DNA from: Candidatus Berkelbacteria bacterium CG10_big_fil_rev_8_21_14_0_10_43_13
GTDB taxonomy: Bacteria > Patescibacteriota > UBA1384 > XYA2-FULL-43-10 > 1-14-0-10-43-13
Length of the DNA: 41,482 nucleotides
Direction of reading: 5' to 3'
Assembly (NCBI GenBank): GCA_002773985.1
Contig: PEZW01000014.1
Coordinates: forward strand, 6,477 to 47,958
Shown one piece after another: positions 22,423 through 30,302 of the stretch; within the stretch, counting starts at the first letter, position 1, and each line of letters opens with the position of its first letter. The notes under the pieces are model-generated. The model saw only the letters and a program-made list of their open reading frames with translations. It made no database searches and had not been told where the DNA came from. A program made the translations under genes and the position numbers.

Positions 22423-23046
22423 ATGTCTAGGTTTTATTTTATCTTAATTGTCATAATCGTTGTCACTGCTGGATATTTTGTCTGGCATGACGATGCCAAA
22501 GCGCCGACACAGAAAACACCGCCTGTCACATCAAACACTAATCAAAACAACGATAACAGTAAGGAGAAAACTATGGCGGATTTGAAGTTTCCAGGCGTTC
22601 TACCGGCTGAGCAAATTGAGAACAAAAAAGCGGTCATCGAGACAGACAAAGGAACGATCGAATTTGAGCTTTATGCCGACAAGGCGCCAAAAACAGTTAG
22701 CAACTTCGTCTATCTTGTAGAAAAGGGATATTACGATGGATTGACCTTTCACCGCGTCGTTCCTGACTTCGTCATCCAAGGTGGCGACCCAAAAGGAGAC
22801 GGCACTGGCGATCCTGGCTATAAATTTGAGGACGAGCCGGTTGTGGGTGATTATCTAGCTGGCACAGTAGCAATGGCCAACTCCGGAACAAATACGAACG
22901 GCTCACAGTTCTTCATCTGTTTAACTGACCAGTCAACACTACCAAAAAATTATAATCTCTTTGGTCAAGTTACTACCGGCATGGACGTCGTCAGCAAAAT
23001 CGCCGTCGGCGACAAAATGACCTCGGTAAAAATTGAGAGCAAATAG
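22423..23046 (+). CDS. Membrane-anchored cyclophilin-type peptidyl-prolyl isomerase
   Basis: 207 residues: N-terminal signal/anchor (FYFILIVIIVVTAGYFVW), an Asn/Thr-rich linker, then a compact cyclophilin domain with FELYADKAPKTVSNFVYLVEKGYYDGLTFHRVVPDFVIQGGDP, the catalytic arginine in FHRV, and AMANSGTNTNGSQFFICL. It should assist folding of exported proteins outside the membrane. The C-terminal part is short compared with eukaryotic cyclophilins, as in other bacterial PpiB proteins. It converges on the EamA-RFK gene, leaving 14 bases. Confidence 0.94.
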   Translation: MSRFYFILIVIIVVTAGYFVWHDDAKAPTQKTPPVTSNTNQNNDNSKEKTMADLKFPGVLPAEQIENKKAVIETDKGTIEFELYADKAPKTVSNFVYLVEKGYYDGLTFHRVVPDFVIQGGDPKGDGTGDPGYKFEDEPVVGDYLAGTVAMANSGTNTNGSQFFICLTDQSTLPKNYNLFGQVTTGMDVVSKIAVGDKMTSVKIESK

Positions 23047-23060
23047 TTCGAATCTAGATA

Positions 23061-24335
23061 CTAGGCAATCGCGTTTTCCGGCAATGCTCTGATCATGGCC
23101 ACATCCTCGGCTATTTGGGCACTGAGTTTCTTGGCGTCATCAAATTTGATAATCTCGCGCAAATATAGATTTATTTCAAAGTTGACTATTTTCAAGTTTT
23201 CTGCCGACACCGAATCAAGCAGGTAGACTTCTAAGGACGGTTTTTTGTTTTCGTAAGTTGGCACCGGACCGTAATGAATTGCCGCCGGCATTGCTTTGCC
23301 GCCAATCCAGACACGGCCGGCATATATGCCATGCTTAAAATTAAATTTCCTGGGGATGACTAGGTTTAGGGTTGGAAACCCAATCTTCTCGCCGCGACCG
23401 AAGCCGGTGGTGACTTTTGATATATATATGATGGCTTGATTTAGAAGTGAAAGCCGGTATACTGCAAAAAGCAAAACGATGCCAGACAAATATTGGCTCC
23501 AGGACAGAACATTGTGATAATAGAAAACATCAACCAAAATCCCTGTCAGTGGAAATATTAGTTCGAGAAAGGTAGCTACTCGAACCTCTGTGTGCTGAAG
23601 ACCACGGTAATAAATCCAGATTGCCACCATACCGGTCGAAAGAGCGATGACCATAAAACGTGTCATTTCCGAGGTGGTGATTTGCCCCAGAACTGCAGAA
23701 TTTCCTAAAATATAAACTGTAAGTAATGCTAGCGGTACGGTTAAAACAAACCGAAGACCAGTCGCCAAAGTGTTGGAAATTTTCAAAACTGTCAGCCTCG
23801 ACAACGCGGTAGATGACCCCCAGAAAAAGGCTGCACCAACTGCCAGAAAGGCGGCAATGATAGTACCTTCACCGGTAGCAAGATTGACTTGGCCGTTCTT
23901 AAAAGTGACAAAAAAGGCGGCGACAAAAGCAAGCACTGCCCAGCCGAGATAACGACGATTGATTTTTTCCTTAAGTAATATCACTGCGGCAGCGATGGCA
24001 AAAATCGGTTGGAGTTTCTGGAGTAAAAAAACGACGGAAATCGAAATATAATTGACTTTTACTAGAGCAGCCGTAAACATCAGGGTGCCGATGACTCCGC
24101 TAAAAAGAGCGATCAGTAAAAGAATGAACCATTCTTTTTTTGTCACTTTTTCTCTCTGTAAGGCGATGATGGTCGCTGGCGCGATAATAATCGCGCCAAT
24201 CAGATGTTCATAAAAAACAATGACGCTTGGTGCTAAGGAATATAAACTTCGACGCAAGACACCATCTATACCCCAAAGAAGTGCTGCAACAACAATATAC
24301 ATCGGTCCATATGTTTTCAGCGTTTGTTTTTTCAT
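23061..24335 (-). CDS. EamA transporter fused to riboflavin kinase
   Basis: A 424-residue fusion. Residues 10-300 form two EamA (DMT-superfamily) repeats of about five helices each, including ALLWGIDGVLRRSLYSLAP and AAFFWGSSTALSRLTVLK. Residues 305-424 are a complete riboflavin kinase beta-barrel: GFGRGEKIGFPTLNL (Gly-rich flap and PTxN motif), HGIYAGRVWIGGKAMPAAIH, the catalytic glutamate in SLEVYLLD, and LREIIKFDDAKKLSAQIAED. No FAD synthetase part is present, unlike RibF. The EamA family includes the riboflavin importer RibN, so import followed by immediate phosphorylation to FMN is the natural hypothesis. With ten helices both termini would face the cytoplasm, where ATP is. No FMN riboswitch was found upstream. 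Confidence 0.92.
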   Translation of the reverse strand: MKKQTLKTYGPMYIVVAALLWGIDGVLRRSLYSLAPSVIVFYEHLIGAIIIAPATIIALQREKVTKKEWFILLLIALFSGVIGTLMFTAALVKVNYISISVVFLLQKLQPIFAIAAAVILLKEKINRRYLGWAVLAFVAAFFVTFKNGQVNLATGEGTIIAAFLAVGAAFFWGSSTALSRLTVLKISNTLATGLRFVLTVPLALLTVYILGNSAVLGQITTSEMTRFMVIALSTGMVAIWIYYRGLQHTEVRVATFLELIFPLTGILVDVFYYHNVLSWSQYLSGIVLLFAVYRLSLLNQAIIYISKVTTGFGRGEKIGFPTLNLVIPRKFNFKHGIYAGRVWIGGKAMPAAIHYGPVPTYENKKPSLEVYLLDSVSAENLKIVNFEINLYLREIIKFDDAKKLSAQIAEDVAMIRALPENAIA

Positions 24336-24402
24336 ACTTTTTCATAAATTATTTTTTAAACAACACAAACTTATCACAATTGCTCACAAATTCGCAATAG
24401 CA

Positions 24403-24445
24403 CATATTCAAAAAGATTGCCATGGAAGCAATCTTTTTGAATATG
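24403..24445. terminator. Bidirectional terminator-like palindrome
   Basis: CATATTCAAAAAGATTGC pairs over 18 bases with GCAATCTTTTTGAATATG around loop CATGGAA. GATTGC/GCAATC followed by T5 makes a proper terminator stem in both directions, mainly for the YtxH gene on the minus strand. Confidence 0.75.
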
Positions 24446-24471
24446 CGTTAAAACTCAGATTACCAATCTAA

Positions 24472-24789
24472 TTATTTTAGGGCTTTTTTCACCTCGGCAA
24501 AATTATTTTTCAACTTCGCCAGAATATCCTTGGCATCAGCGGGGGTAATCTTTTTCTCGACTTCATACACCTTCACAATTTTGTCAACGACCTTTTCGTA
24601 GGTTTCCTTAGTCACCTTGCCCGCCTTGTCCAGCTCCTTGGCAATCTTGTTCTTCATTTCATGCATGTATTTTTTCAGATCTTCTTGAGTTTCTTTGCCT
24701 GATTTCGGAGCAAAGAGCAAGCCAGCGATCACACCGGCCAGAGCACCGACGGATGCGCCGATTAGCAGTTCTTTTTCTTTTTTGTCCAT
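24472..24789 (-). CDS. YtxH-domain membrane-anchored protein
   Basis: 105 residues with a Gly-rich N-terminal membrane helix (LLIGASVGALAGVIAGLLFAP), then KSGKETQEDLKKYM, the defining pattern of YtxH (general stress-type) proteins, followed by a charged amphipathic coiled region. AAAGGAAA precedes the ATG. The function of YtxH proteins is not established. A lone gene with its own terminator. Confidence 0.88.
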   Translation of the reverse strand: MDKKEKELLIGASVGALAGVIAGLLFAPKSGKETQEDLKKYMHEMKNKIAKELDKAGKVTKETYEKVVDKIVKVYEVEKKITPADAKDILAKLKNNFAEVKKALK

Positions 24790-24883
24790 AAATTTCCTTT
24801 CACATTATTTTTACAGAAGTTAATTCTATCACAAATGACTTTTTTAGCTATTACGGATAGGCCGCCTCCAACACAATAATTGA

Positions 24884-25387
24884 TTAACCGTTTAATGATT
24901 TCCTAATATTACTAGCCAATTCTTTTAGTTGACTAAAATCGGCCATCGGACCGCTACCGGAAGAAATCCAGCCTTCATATTTGTCAAACCAAAATTTTTT
25001 GTCACTCAAGGTTTGGCGCCATTCTCCTCGTTTGAAATATTCTGTCCCGTGCATCGGAAAAAGTTTGAAGTGGGCATGATTGATTCCGGTGCCCTCCGCC
25101 AAAATACCGACACGTCCGACATCGTCGAAATAGTTTTCTAAAATGTCAGCGGCTTTCTTGGTCGCTATGATGAATTGTGCCAAAACTTCATCCGGCATTT
25201 TCAGCACATCACTGTCATAATGCTTTTTAGGGATGACGCAGGAAAAACCTTTTGTATTCGGATCGATGGACAAGAAGGCCATAAAGTTGTCATCAGACCA
25301 AAAGACTAAATCGGCTGAAATTTTGCCCGCGGCAATTTCACAAAAAATACACTGATCACCATCTGTTTTTAAGCTGTGTTTTATCAT
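24884..25387 (-). CDS. HIT-family hydrolase/transferase, variant triad
   Basis: About 167 residues with the histidine-triad fold: CIFCEIAAGKISADLVFWSDDNFMAFLSIDPNTKGFSCVIPKKHY typifies the family, including the CxxC zinc pair. The triad reads NHAHFKLFP, so the first two histidines, including the nucleophilic one, are kept but the third is lysine. Relatives hydrolyse nucleotide phosphoramidates or dinucleoside polyphosphates. The internal ATG at 25387 has GGAG six bases upstream, while the ATG four codons earlier has no spacing to a ribosome site, so 25387 is chosen. Confidence 0.88.
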   Translation of the reverse strand: MIKHSLKTDGDQCIFCEIAAGKISADLVFWSDDNFMAFLSIDPNTKGFSCVIPKKHYDSDVLKMPDEVLAQFIIATKKAADILENYFDDVGRVGILAEGTGINHAHFKLFPMHGTEYFKRGEWRQTLSDKKFWFDKYEGWISSGSGPMADFSQLKELASNIRKSLNG

Positions 25388-25494
25388 TTTTTTCTCCATC
25401 CTTGTCTACAATTAGCGTACATCTTTTATATTTAAAAATCAAAATGAGAACCCACACAAGTGAATCCTCATTTTTTTACATGTTGTCTAAAAAA

Positions 25495-25677
25495 CTATTT
25501 TGTCTCTTTTCCAGCAAAGAGCAAGTAGAGTGCAGACAGTCCAACCAGATCATAGACGATTCTCGACAATGTCGTCATATCACCAAAAATCTTAGCAACC
25601 AAATCCCAATCAAAGAAGCCGACTAGTCCCCAATTTAAGGCACCGATAATTACCAGCACCCATGCAACCTTCTTCAT
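25495..25677 (-). CDS. DUF378 small membrane protein
   Basis: 60 residues with two membrane helices: KKVAWVLVIIGALNWGLVGFF matches the DUF378 start exactly in style (GALNWGLVG is its hallmark), followed by IVYDLVGLSALYLLF. The ATG at 25677 is preceded by GGAGGG, so the in-frame ATG five codons upstream is rejected. Function unknown. Confidence 0.9.
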   Translation of the reverse strand: MKKVAWVLVIIGALNWGLVGFFDWDLVAKIFGDMTTLSRIVYDLVGLSALYLLFAGKETK

Positions 25678-25776
25678 GAGCTCCCTCCTCATTATTTATT
25701 ACTGTTTTTATTGTAACATAATACTGAAATCATTTGATATAATTACTGGGGATAAATATTTAAAAAAAGGAGTAGA

Positions 25777-26028
25777 ATGTCAGAGAAAGACAAGGCAAGT
25801 GAAGAATCGTTTAAGGTGGGCGGTAAAGATGTTGTCAATAAGATCAAAGAATTGATTGAAGAAGGCAACGCTCGCCGGATTATTATCAAGAACGAAAAAG
25901 GCGAAACAGTAATGGAGTTTCCTGTTACCGCTGGTGTGGTTGGTATCGTCCTTGCGCCAATTCTCGCCGCCGTCGGAGTACTCGCCGCTGTTCTCTCCAG
26001 CGCAACTATCGTCGTCGAAAAAAAATGA
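25777..26028 (+). CDS. DUF4342-domain protein
   Basis: 83 residues. VGGKDVVNKIKELIEEGNARRIIIKNEKGETVMEFPVTAGVVG and a following hydrophobic helix (LAPILAAVGVLAAVLSSATI) match the DUF4342 pattern. AAAAGGAG precedes the ATG. The family is common in bacteria and has no assigned role; the shape suggests a membrane-associated small protein. Confidence 0.88.
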   Translation: MSEKDKASEESFKVGGKDVVNKIKELIEEGNARRIIIKNEKGETVMEFPVTAGVVGIVLAPILAAVGVLAAVLSSATIVVEKK

Positions 26029-26045
26029 ATTTAATCTGAAAATTC

Positions 26046-26762
26046 TCAACCAGCAAAACGGATAGCAGTGTAAATTACTACCATTCCCAGTATTGTCATA
26101 ACGGTCGTTAGAAAAGTAGGATGGCGATGATGGCTTTCTGGCACCAAATCGCTTGCGCCGATGTAAAAGAAAAAACCGGTGAAAAGAGCAAGGATCAAAC
26201 CAAGAACTGATTCGCTGACAGTAAAAAGGTAAGCTGAAGCAACACCAAGAGCTGGAGCAATAGCATCAACCACAAGCCATTTGAAGGCGTCTTTTGGTTT
26301 ACCACAATTCTTCAAAACCATATTTACTGTGTTAATTCCATCAGAAAAATCATGTGCCAAGACGGCTGCCGCAACAACCCAACCGATCGAAGGTGACACC
26401 TTAAATGCTAAGCCGATACCCAAACCATCCAAAAAACTGTGAAGAGCAAGAGTAAGCGCACCAAATTGTCCACGATGACTGGGATTTTCACAATGTTCTT
26501 CATTATGAAAATGCAGCAGAAAAAAACGATCCATAATCATAAACAAAACAAACCCAACTGCAATCAAAAGCATGACACTGCTAATGTCATAGGTCTTCGT
26601 TGCGAGTTCAATTGATTCTGGCAATAGATCAAAGAATGCAACAGCGACGACCGCCCCAGCACTGAATCCCAAGATAAGGTGTAATTTGTCCTTAAATCGC
26701 AAAGCAAAATATCCGCCCAAAAAAGTACAAACTAGCGCCGCCAGACCGATAATTATTGCCAT
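26046..26762 (-). CDS. ZIP-family metal transporter
   Basis: 238 residues with about eight helices and the two metal-site helices of ZIP proteins: HSFLDGLGIGLAFK (helix IV) and LAHDFSDGINTVNMVL (helix V), plus a His-rich cytoplasmic loop (LHFHNEEHCENPSHRGQ). These carry zinc or other divalent cations toward the cytoplasm. The helix V motif has D where classical members have E. The ribosome site GGAAAGGAAC precedes the ATG. Confidence 0.9.
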   Translation of the reverse strand: MAIIIGLAALVCTFLGGYFALRFKDKLHLILGFSAGAVVAVAFFDLLPESIELATKTYDISSVMLLIAVGFVLFMIMDRFFLLHFHNEEHCENPSHRGQFGALTLALHSFLDGLGIGLAFKVSPSIGWVVAAAVLAHDFSDGINTVNMVLKNCGKPKDAFKWLVVDAIAPALGVASAYLFTVSESVLGLILALFTGFFFYIGASDLVPESHHRHPTFLTTVMTILGMVVIYTAIRFAG

Positions 26763-26823
26763 TGTTCCTTTCCTATTTTAATTTAATTTGAGCCACAAAC
26801 TTACACCTAGATTGTTGTCACAC

Positions 26824-27216
26824 TTATTTGAGTTCTGTATCTGGCGCTATGATTTTGCGCATCTTCTCGACTACATCGATCGGCAAAATTTCTGATTTGA
26901 CGATAAAATCAGCGGCACCTAAGGTAAAAGCCTGTCGCCGTTTCTGGTCATCAGCAAGTGCAGTGAGGATAACGATTGGTATTTCGGCTGTGTCAGGATC
27001 AGATTTTAAATCCTTGAGTACCTCAAAACCATTAGTCTTTGGCATCATAATATCAAGCAAAATTATTTGCGGGTGTTCTTCTTTTGCAACCTTGATCGCC
27101 TGTTCACCATTGTTTGCTTCGAGGACAATCGCTCCCTCGGCTTTTATTCGCTCGACATACATATCCAAAAGCGATGGGTCATCATCAACTATTAAAATAC
27201 TTTTATTTTCAAACAT
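26824..27216 (-). CDS. Stand-alone response-regulator receiver protein
   Basis: 130 residues consisting only of a CheY-like receiver: acidic pocket ILIVDDDPSLL, phosphorylation site LLDIMMPKTNGF, threonine in VILTALADD and lysine in AADFIVKSE. No output domain and no histidine kinase is encoded in this window. It starts 32 bases after the end of the large membrane protein upstream, so they may be cotranscribed. Confidence 0.92.
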   Translation of the reverse strand: MFENKSILIVDDDPSLLDMYVERIKAEGAIVLEANNGEQAIKVAKEEHPQIILLDIMMPKTNGFEVLKDLKSDPDTAEIPIVILTALADDQKRRQAFTLGAADFIVKSEILPIDVVEKMRKIIAPDTELK

Positions 27217-27247
27217 TCAGCTCCTTTACCCCGATAATTAAGAGGGG

Positions 27248-28837
27248 TTATAATTCTAAATCTTCTTTCTTAGCATTTACAAACTTAAACCACATATTGG
27301 TAATTTTCAAGATACTTTTTAGCGGCGCCTCGATCAGGAAGTCAAGTGCGATGATAAATGGATTAAAAGCGGCAATTTTGTCAGACAAATAACGTCCCAT
27401 CCGAATAAAGGGTAGAAAAACAAATTCCACTGTTGAGGTCAAAGCGTCGTCTTTTGTCCGCTTCATTGCAAGTTCCAGCGCGATATTTCTGATTCTAAAG
27501 GAAAAAAAGGAAACCGCAGAAACAAATAGAAAAAATAAAATAATACTAATAATATTGAAACCAAGAAACACCAGCAGCCATATCGTGCCGACGAAGACAG
27601 TTAGCGTAAAAAGGAGGTAAATATAATTGAAAATATCTGTCGCAATAGAGCCTTTTCTACTGATTAGCGAAAACTTCTTATCACTAACTTTACTAGTAGC
27701 CAGCAATTTAGTAACTGCGTCAGATACTATCGCGTAGTTTTTTTGCGATGGTGATTTGACAAAAGTGCCTGCGACCAACATCAGAAATGGTGGCAGGAGA
27801 ATATTGATCAATAGTGTCAGATAATTAATTTCGCCAGATGTGATCCTGTCATACGGAATTTCGATAATAAAGGCAAGAGATACTTTTGTAAGCAGGATGA
27901 ATATTAATGCTCTCGTCGTGCCACGCCAGACCTTCTTCCGCGCCTCAACGACAGACTGGCTGTAAGCCTCCATAACTCTCTTATGCAAGAGTTGAGGGTT
28001 TTGACTAATCTTATCAAGATCAATTTTTTCTGTGCTTAACACCTGATAGAGCAAGATAAATGGTGCAATATTTATCTTGGTAAACTGAAAATATCGCCTG
28101 CGGTTTGGGGAATTGAGTATGTTGTTGATTTTATTATAATACGGATCAAAACTGCGAGCGATTTTTTTCATCTCTTCATTTGACATTGTTGTCCAATCAG
28201 GGTGGACGCGACAGAGTAACCAAAATTGGAGAAGATGATAATCTGGCTTCAAAACAAGAGAGTAAATTGCCAACTGCAGTTGATTTTTGTCTTCGTCCGA
28301 AACTTCTCGACCGTTTGGTGGTGAAAAATTCTGTGATAAAACTGAACAAACATAGTCAAGATAAATATCTTTTTCATCTGAGGGATTAAAGAGTCTTTCG
28401 ATTTCACAGGATAACCAATTGACAGCCATCTTCTGCAGATTTTTCTTGGACATTTGGCCAGAACGAACGTTTTTCAAAAAAACCAGATAACGGTCGACAA
28501 TTTTAACCATCAAATCGGTCTGCTGTTTAGTAATTCCCTCTGGATTAATATAGTCAGCCCATGATAATTCAGCGATGAGGTCAGCAACCAGACCATCGGC
28601 TTTCGGATCAAGACCAAGATTGTAGCGACGCCAAAGGATGCGTGCAATCGCGTTTTTAAAAATCAAATGGTCTTCAGCATATTCAAGTGACGAACGAATT
28701 TTTTCGTACACAAAAGCAGGACCGATAACCTTATCATTACCGCTCTTTAAGTTTACATCAGCACCCCGAGCTTTCAAAAAAATTCTAAAGAAAGCATCGA
28801 ATTCAGGCGCTAAAATCAAATTTACCTTTTCATCCAT
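27248..28837 (-). CDS. Large protein of unknown function with C-terminal membrane helices
   Basis: About 529 residues, not recognised. The N-terminal 300 residues are soluble and helical. From about residue 315 there are at least four membrane helices (ALIFILLTKVSLAFIIEIPY, YLTLLINILLPPFLMLVAG, FNYIYLLFTLTVFVGTIWLLVFLGF, IISIILFFLFVSAVSFFSF), and the tail again becomes polar. The ATG at 28837 (MDEKVNLILAP) is preferred to one six codons upstream. A receiver protein follows on the same strand. Function should be treated as unknown. Confidence 0.78.
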   Translation of the reverse strand: MDEKVNLILAPEFDAFFRIFLKARGADVNLKSGNDKVIGPAFVYEKIRSSLEYAEDHLIFKNAIARILWRRYNLGLDPKADGLVADLIAELSWADYINPEGITKQQTDLMVKIVDRYLVFLKNVRSGQMSKKNLQKMAVNWLSCEIERLFNPSDEKDIYLDYVCSVLSQNFSPPNGREVSDEDKNQLQLAIYSLVLKPDYHLLQFWLLCRVHPDWTTMSNEEMKKIARSFDPYYNKINNILNSPNRRRYFQFTKINIAPFILLYQVLSTEKIDLDKISQNPQLLHKRVMEAYSQSVVEARKKVWRGTTRALIFILLTKVSLAFIIEIPYDRITSGEINYLTLLINILLPPFLMLVAGTFVKSPSQKNYAIVSDAVTKLLATSKVSDKKFSLISRKGSIATDIFNYIYLLFTLTVFVGTIWLLVFLGFNIISIILFFLFVSAVSFFSFRIRNIALELAMKRTKDDALTSTVEFVFLPFIRMGRYLSDKIAAFNPFIIALDFLIEAPLKSILKITNMWFKFVNAKKEDLEL

Positions 28838-28915
28838 GCTAAAATGATACACCAAGATAGCAGGGTTGGCAATTTTGTGATAAACTGTCAGAATTAGGAA
28901 TTAGGAATTAGGAAC

Positions 28916-29875
28916 ATGAAACATGTCTCAGTCTTAAAATCTGAAGTACTTGACCAATTCAGCTACCTAAAAGGAAAAGCTGGTATTTTTGTTGACGGCA
29001 CACTTGGGATGGCTGGTCATAGTTTGTCACTCGAAAACATCTCAGACAAATTGAAAATAATTGGCATAGATGCAGATGAAGAGGCACTTGGTTTGGTAAA
29101 AAAGGAATTATCTGTCAGTAAACATTCAAAAAACTTCATACTTGTTCATAACAATTTCAAATCGATAAAGAAAATTCTAGTTGAATTAAATATTGAAAAA
29201 ATTGACGGCGCTCTACTTGATCTTGGAGTTTCTTCAATGCAACTAGACCAAAAAGATCGAGGTTTTTCATTTCAGGATTCAACTCAGTTACTCGATATGA
29301 GGATGGACCAAACTCGAGATTTGACCGCTGCCAAAATTTTGAACTTTTATAAGGAAAATCAACTTAGTCAAATTATATTTAATTATGGTGAAGAAAAGTT
29401 TGCCCGAATAATTGCAAAAAATATTATTGAATTTAGAAAAAAAACACCCATAACAACTATTCATCTCCTTCTCAATATCTTGGACATATCAATTCCAAAA
29501 TCAGTTCAAATGCGATCAAAAACTCACTTCGCCACCAAAACATTCCAAGCTTTGCGAATTGAAGTCAACGGCGAATTAGATGGACTTGACCAAGCAATTA
29601 AGGATTTTGCTTCTGTTTTGAGACCCGGCGGCAGACTAGCAGTAATTTCTTTTCACTCACTTGAAGACCGCATTGTCAAAAAAACATTTAGTTTCCTTGC
29701 ACACCCCTGCCAATGCCCCTCAGAAATGCCTTGTATTTGCGGTTTAGTGCCGGAGATAAAAATTCTGACCAAAAAACCGATAATTCCCTCAGCAGAAGAA
29801 ACTACAAACAACCCTCGCTCGCGTAGTGCAAAATTGCGAGTCCTAGAAAAAATTTCGAACACAACTAACAAATAG
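28916..29875 (+). CDS. rsmH: 16S rRNA (cytosine-1402-N4)-methyltransferase
   Basis: Methylates C1402 in the 30S P site. Diagnostic segments are VDGTLGMAGHS (SAM motif I variant), IDGALLDLGVSSMQLDQKDRGFSF, LDMRMDQ, ATKTFQALRIEVN and GGRLAVISFHSLEDRIVKK, ending with a Cys-rich PCQCPSEMPCICG segment typical of the family. 319 residues is standard. It is normally in the mur-fts cluster; here it stands apart from mraZ and ftsL. Three AATTAGG units precede the ATG and supply AGGA. The 3' end overlaps smpB convergently by 11 bases. Confidence 0.96.
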   Translation: MKHVSVLKSEVLDQFSYLKGKAGIFVDGTLGMAGHSLSLENISDKLKIIGIDADEEALGLVKKELSVSKHSKNFILVHNNFKSIKKILVELNIEKIDGALLDLGVSSMQLDQKDRGFSFQDSTQLLDMRMDQTRDLTAAKILNFYKENQLSQIIFNYGEEKFARIIAKNIIEFRKKTPITTIHLLLNILDISIPKSVQMRSKTHFATKTFQALRIEVNGELDGLDQAIKDFASVLRPGGRLAVISFHSLEDRIVKKTFSFLAHPCQCPSEMPCICGLVPEIKILTKKPIIPSAEETTNNPRSRSAKLRVLEKISNTTNK

Positions 29876-30302
29876 CTCTCCCTGCATCTCTGTCTAGGTC
29901 TTTTTTCTTCATAACCTCGCGTTTGTCGTATTTCTTTAGTCCTTTACAAATACCAACTTCTAGTTTGGCACGGCCTCGCTTCATATAGAGTTTCAGCGGC
30001 ACTAAAGCCAGACCTTTTTCCTGTGACTTGCCGATAAGCTTATCAATTTCTGCAGAATGTAGTAGCAATTTTCGGGTCCGTTGACGATCACCGTCGAGAA
30101 CATCGAAATTACCACCGAGCCAAAAAACTTCACCATTGATAATCTTGACGTATGAGCCCGTAATACTTACTTTTTTTGCTCGCAAAGCTTTTATTTCCAG
30201 ACCGACCAAAGCAATGCCCGCTTCTATAGAATCAAGAATCTGATAATCGAAATAAGCCTTCTTGTTTGAGATTGAGATTGATGTTGGTTTTACCGCTGTC
30301 AT
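29865..30302 (-). CDS. smpB: SsrA-binding protein
   Basis: 145 residues that bind tmRNA and bring it to stalled ribosomes. Hallmarks are ISNKKAYFDYQILDSIEAGIALVGLEIKALRAKKVSITGSYVKI and LLLHSAEIDKLIGKSQEKGLALVPLKLYMKRGRAKLEVGICKGLKKYDKRE. The C-terminal tail is short (KKDLDRDAGRAIC). The matching tmRNA is at 14822-15208. Its start overlaps the end of the AI-2E-like gene by four bases. Confidence 0.96.
   Translation of the reverse strand: MTAVKPTSISISNKKAYFDYQILDSIEAGIALVGLEIKALRAKKVSITGSYVKIINGEVFWLGGNFDVLDGDRQRTRKLLLHSAEIDKLIGKSQEKGLALVPLKLYMKRGRAKLEVGICKGLKKYDKREVMKKKDLDRDAGRAIC

Noticed and set aside
24336-24471. FMN riboswitch upstream of the EamA-riboflavin kinase gene
   Set aside because: None of the conserved FMN aptamer segments is visible; the only structure is a terminator-like hairpin.
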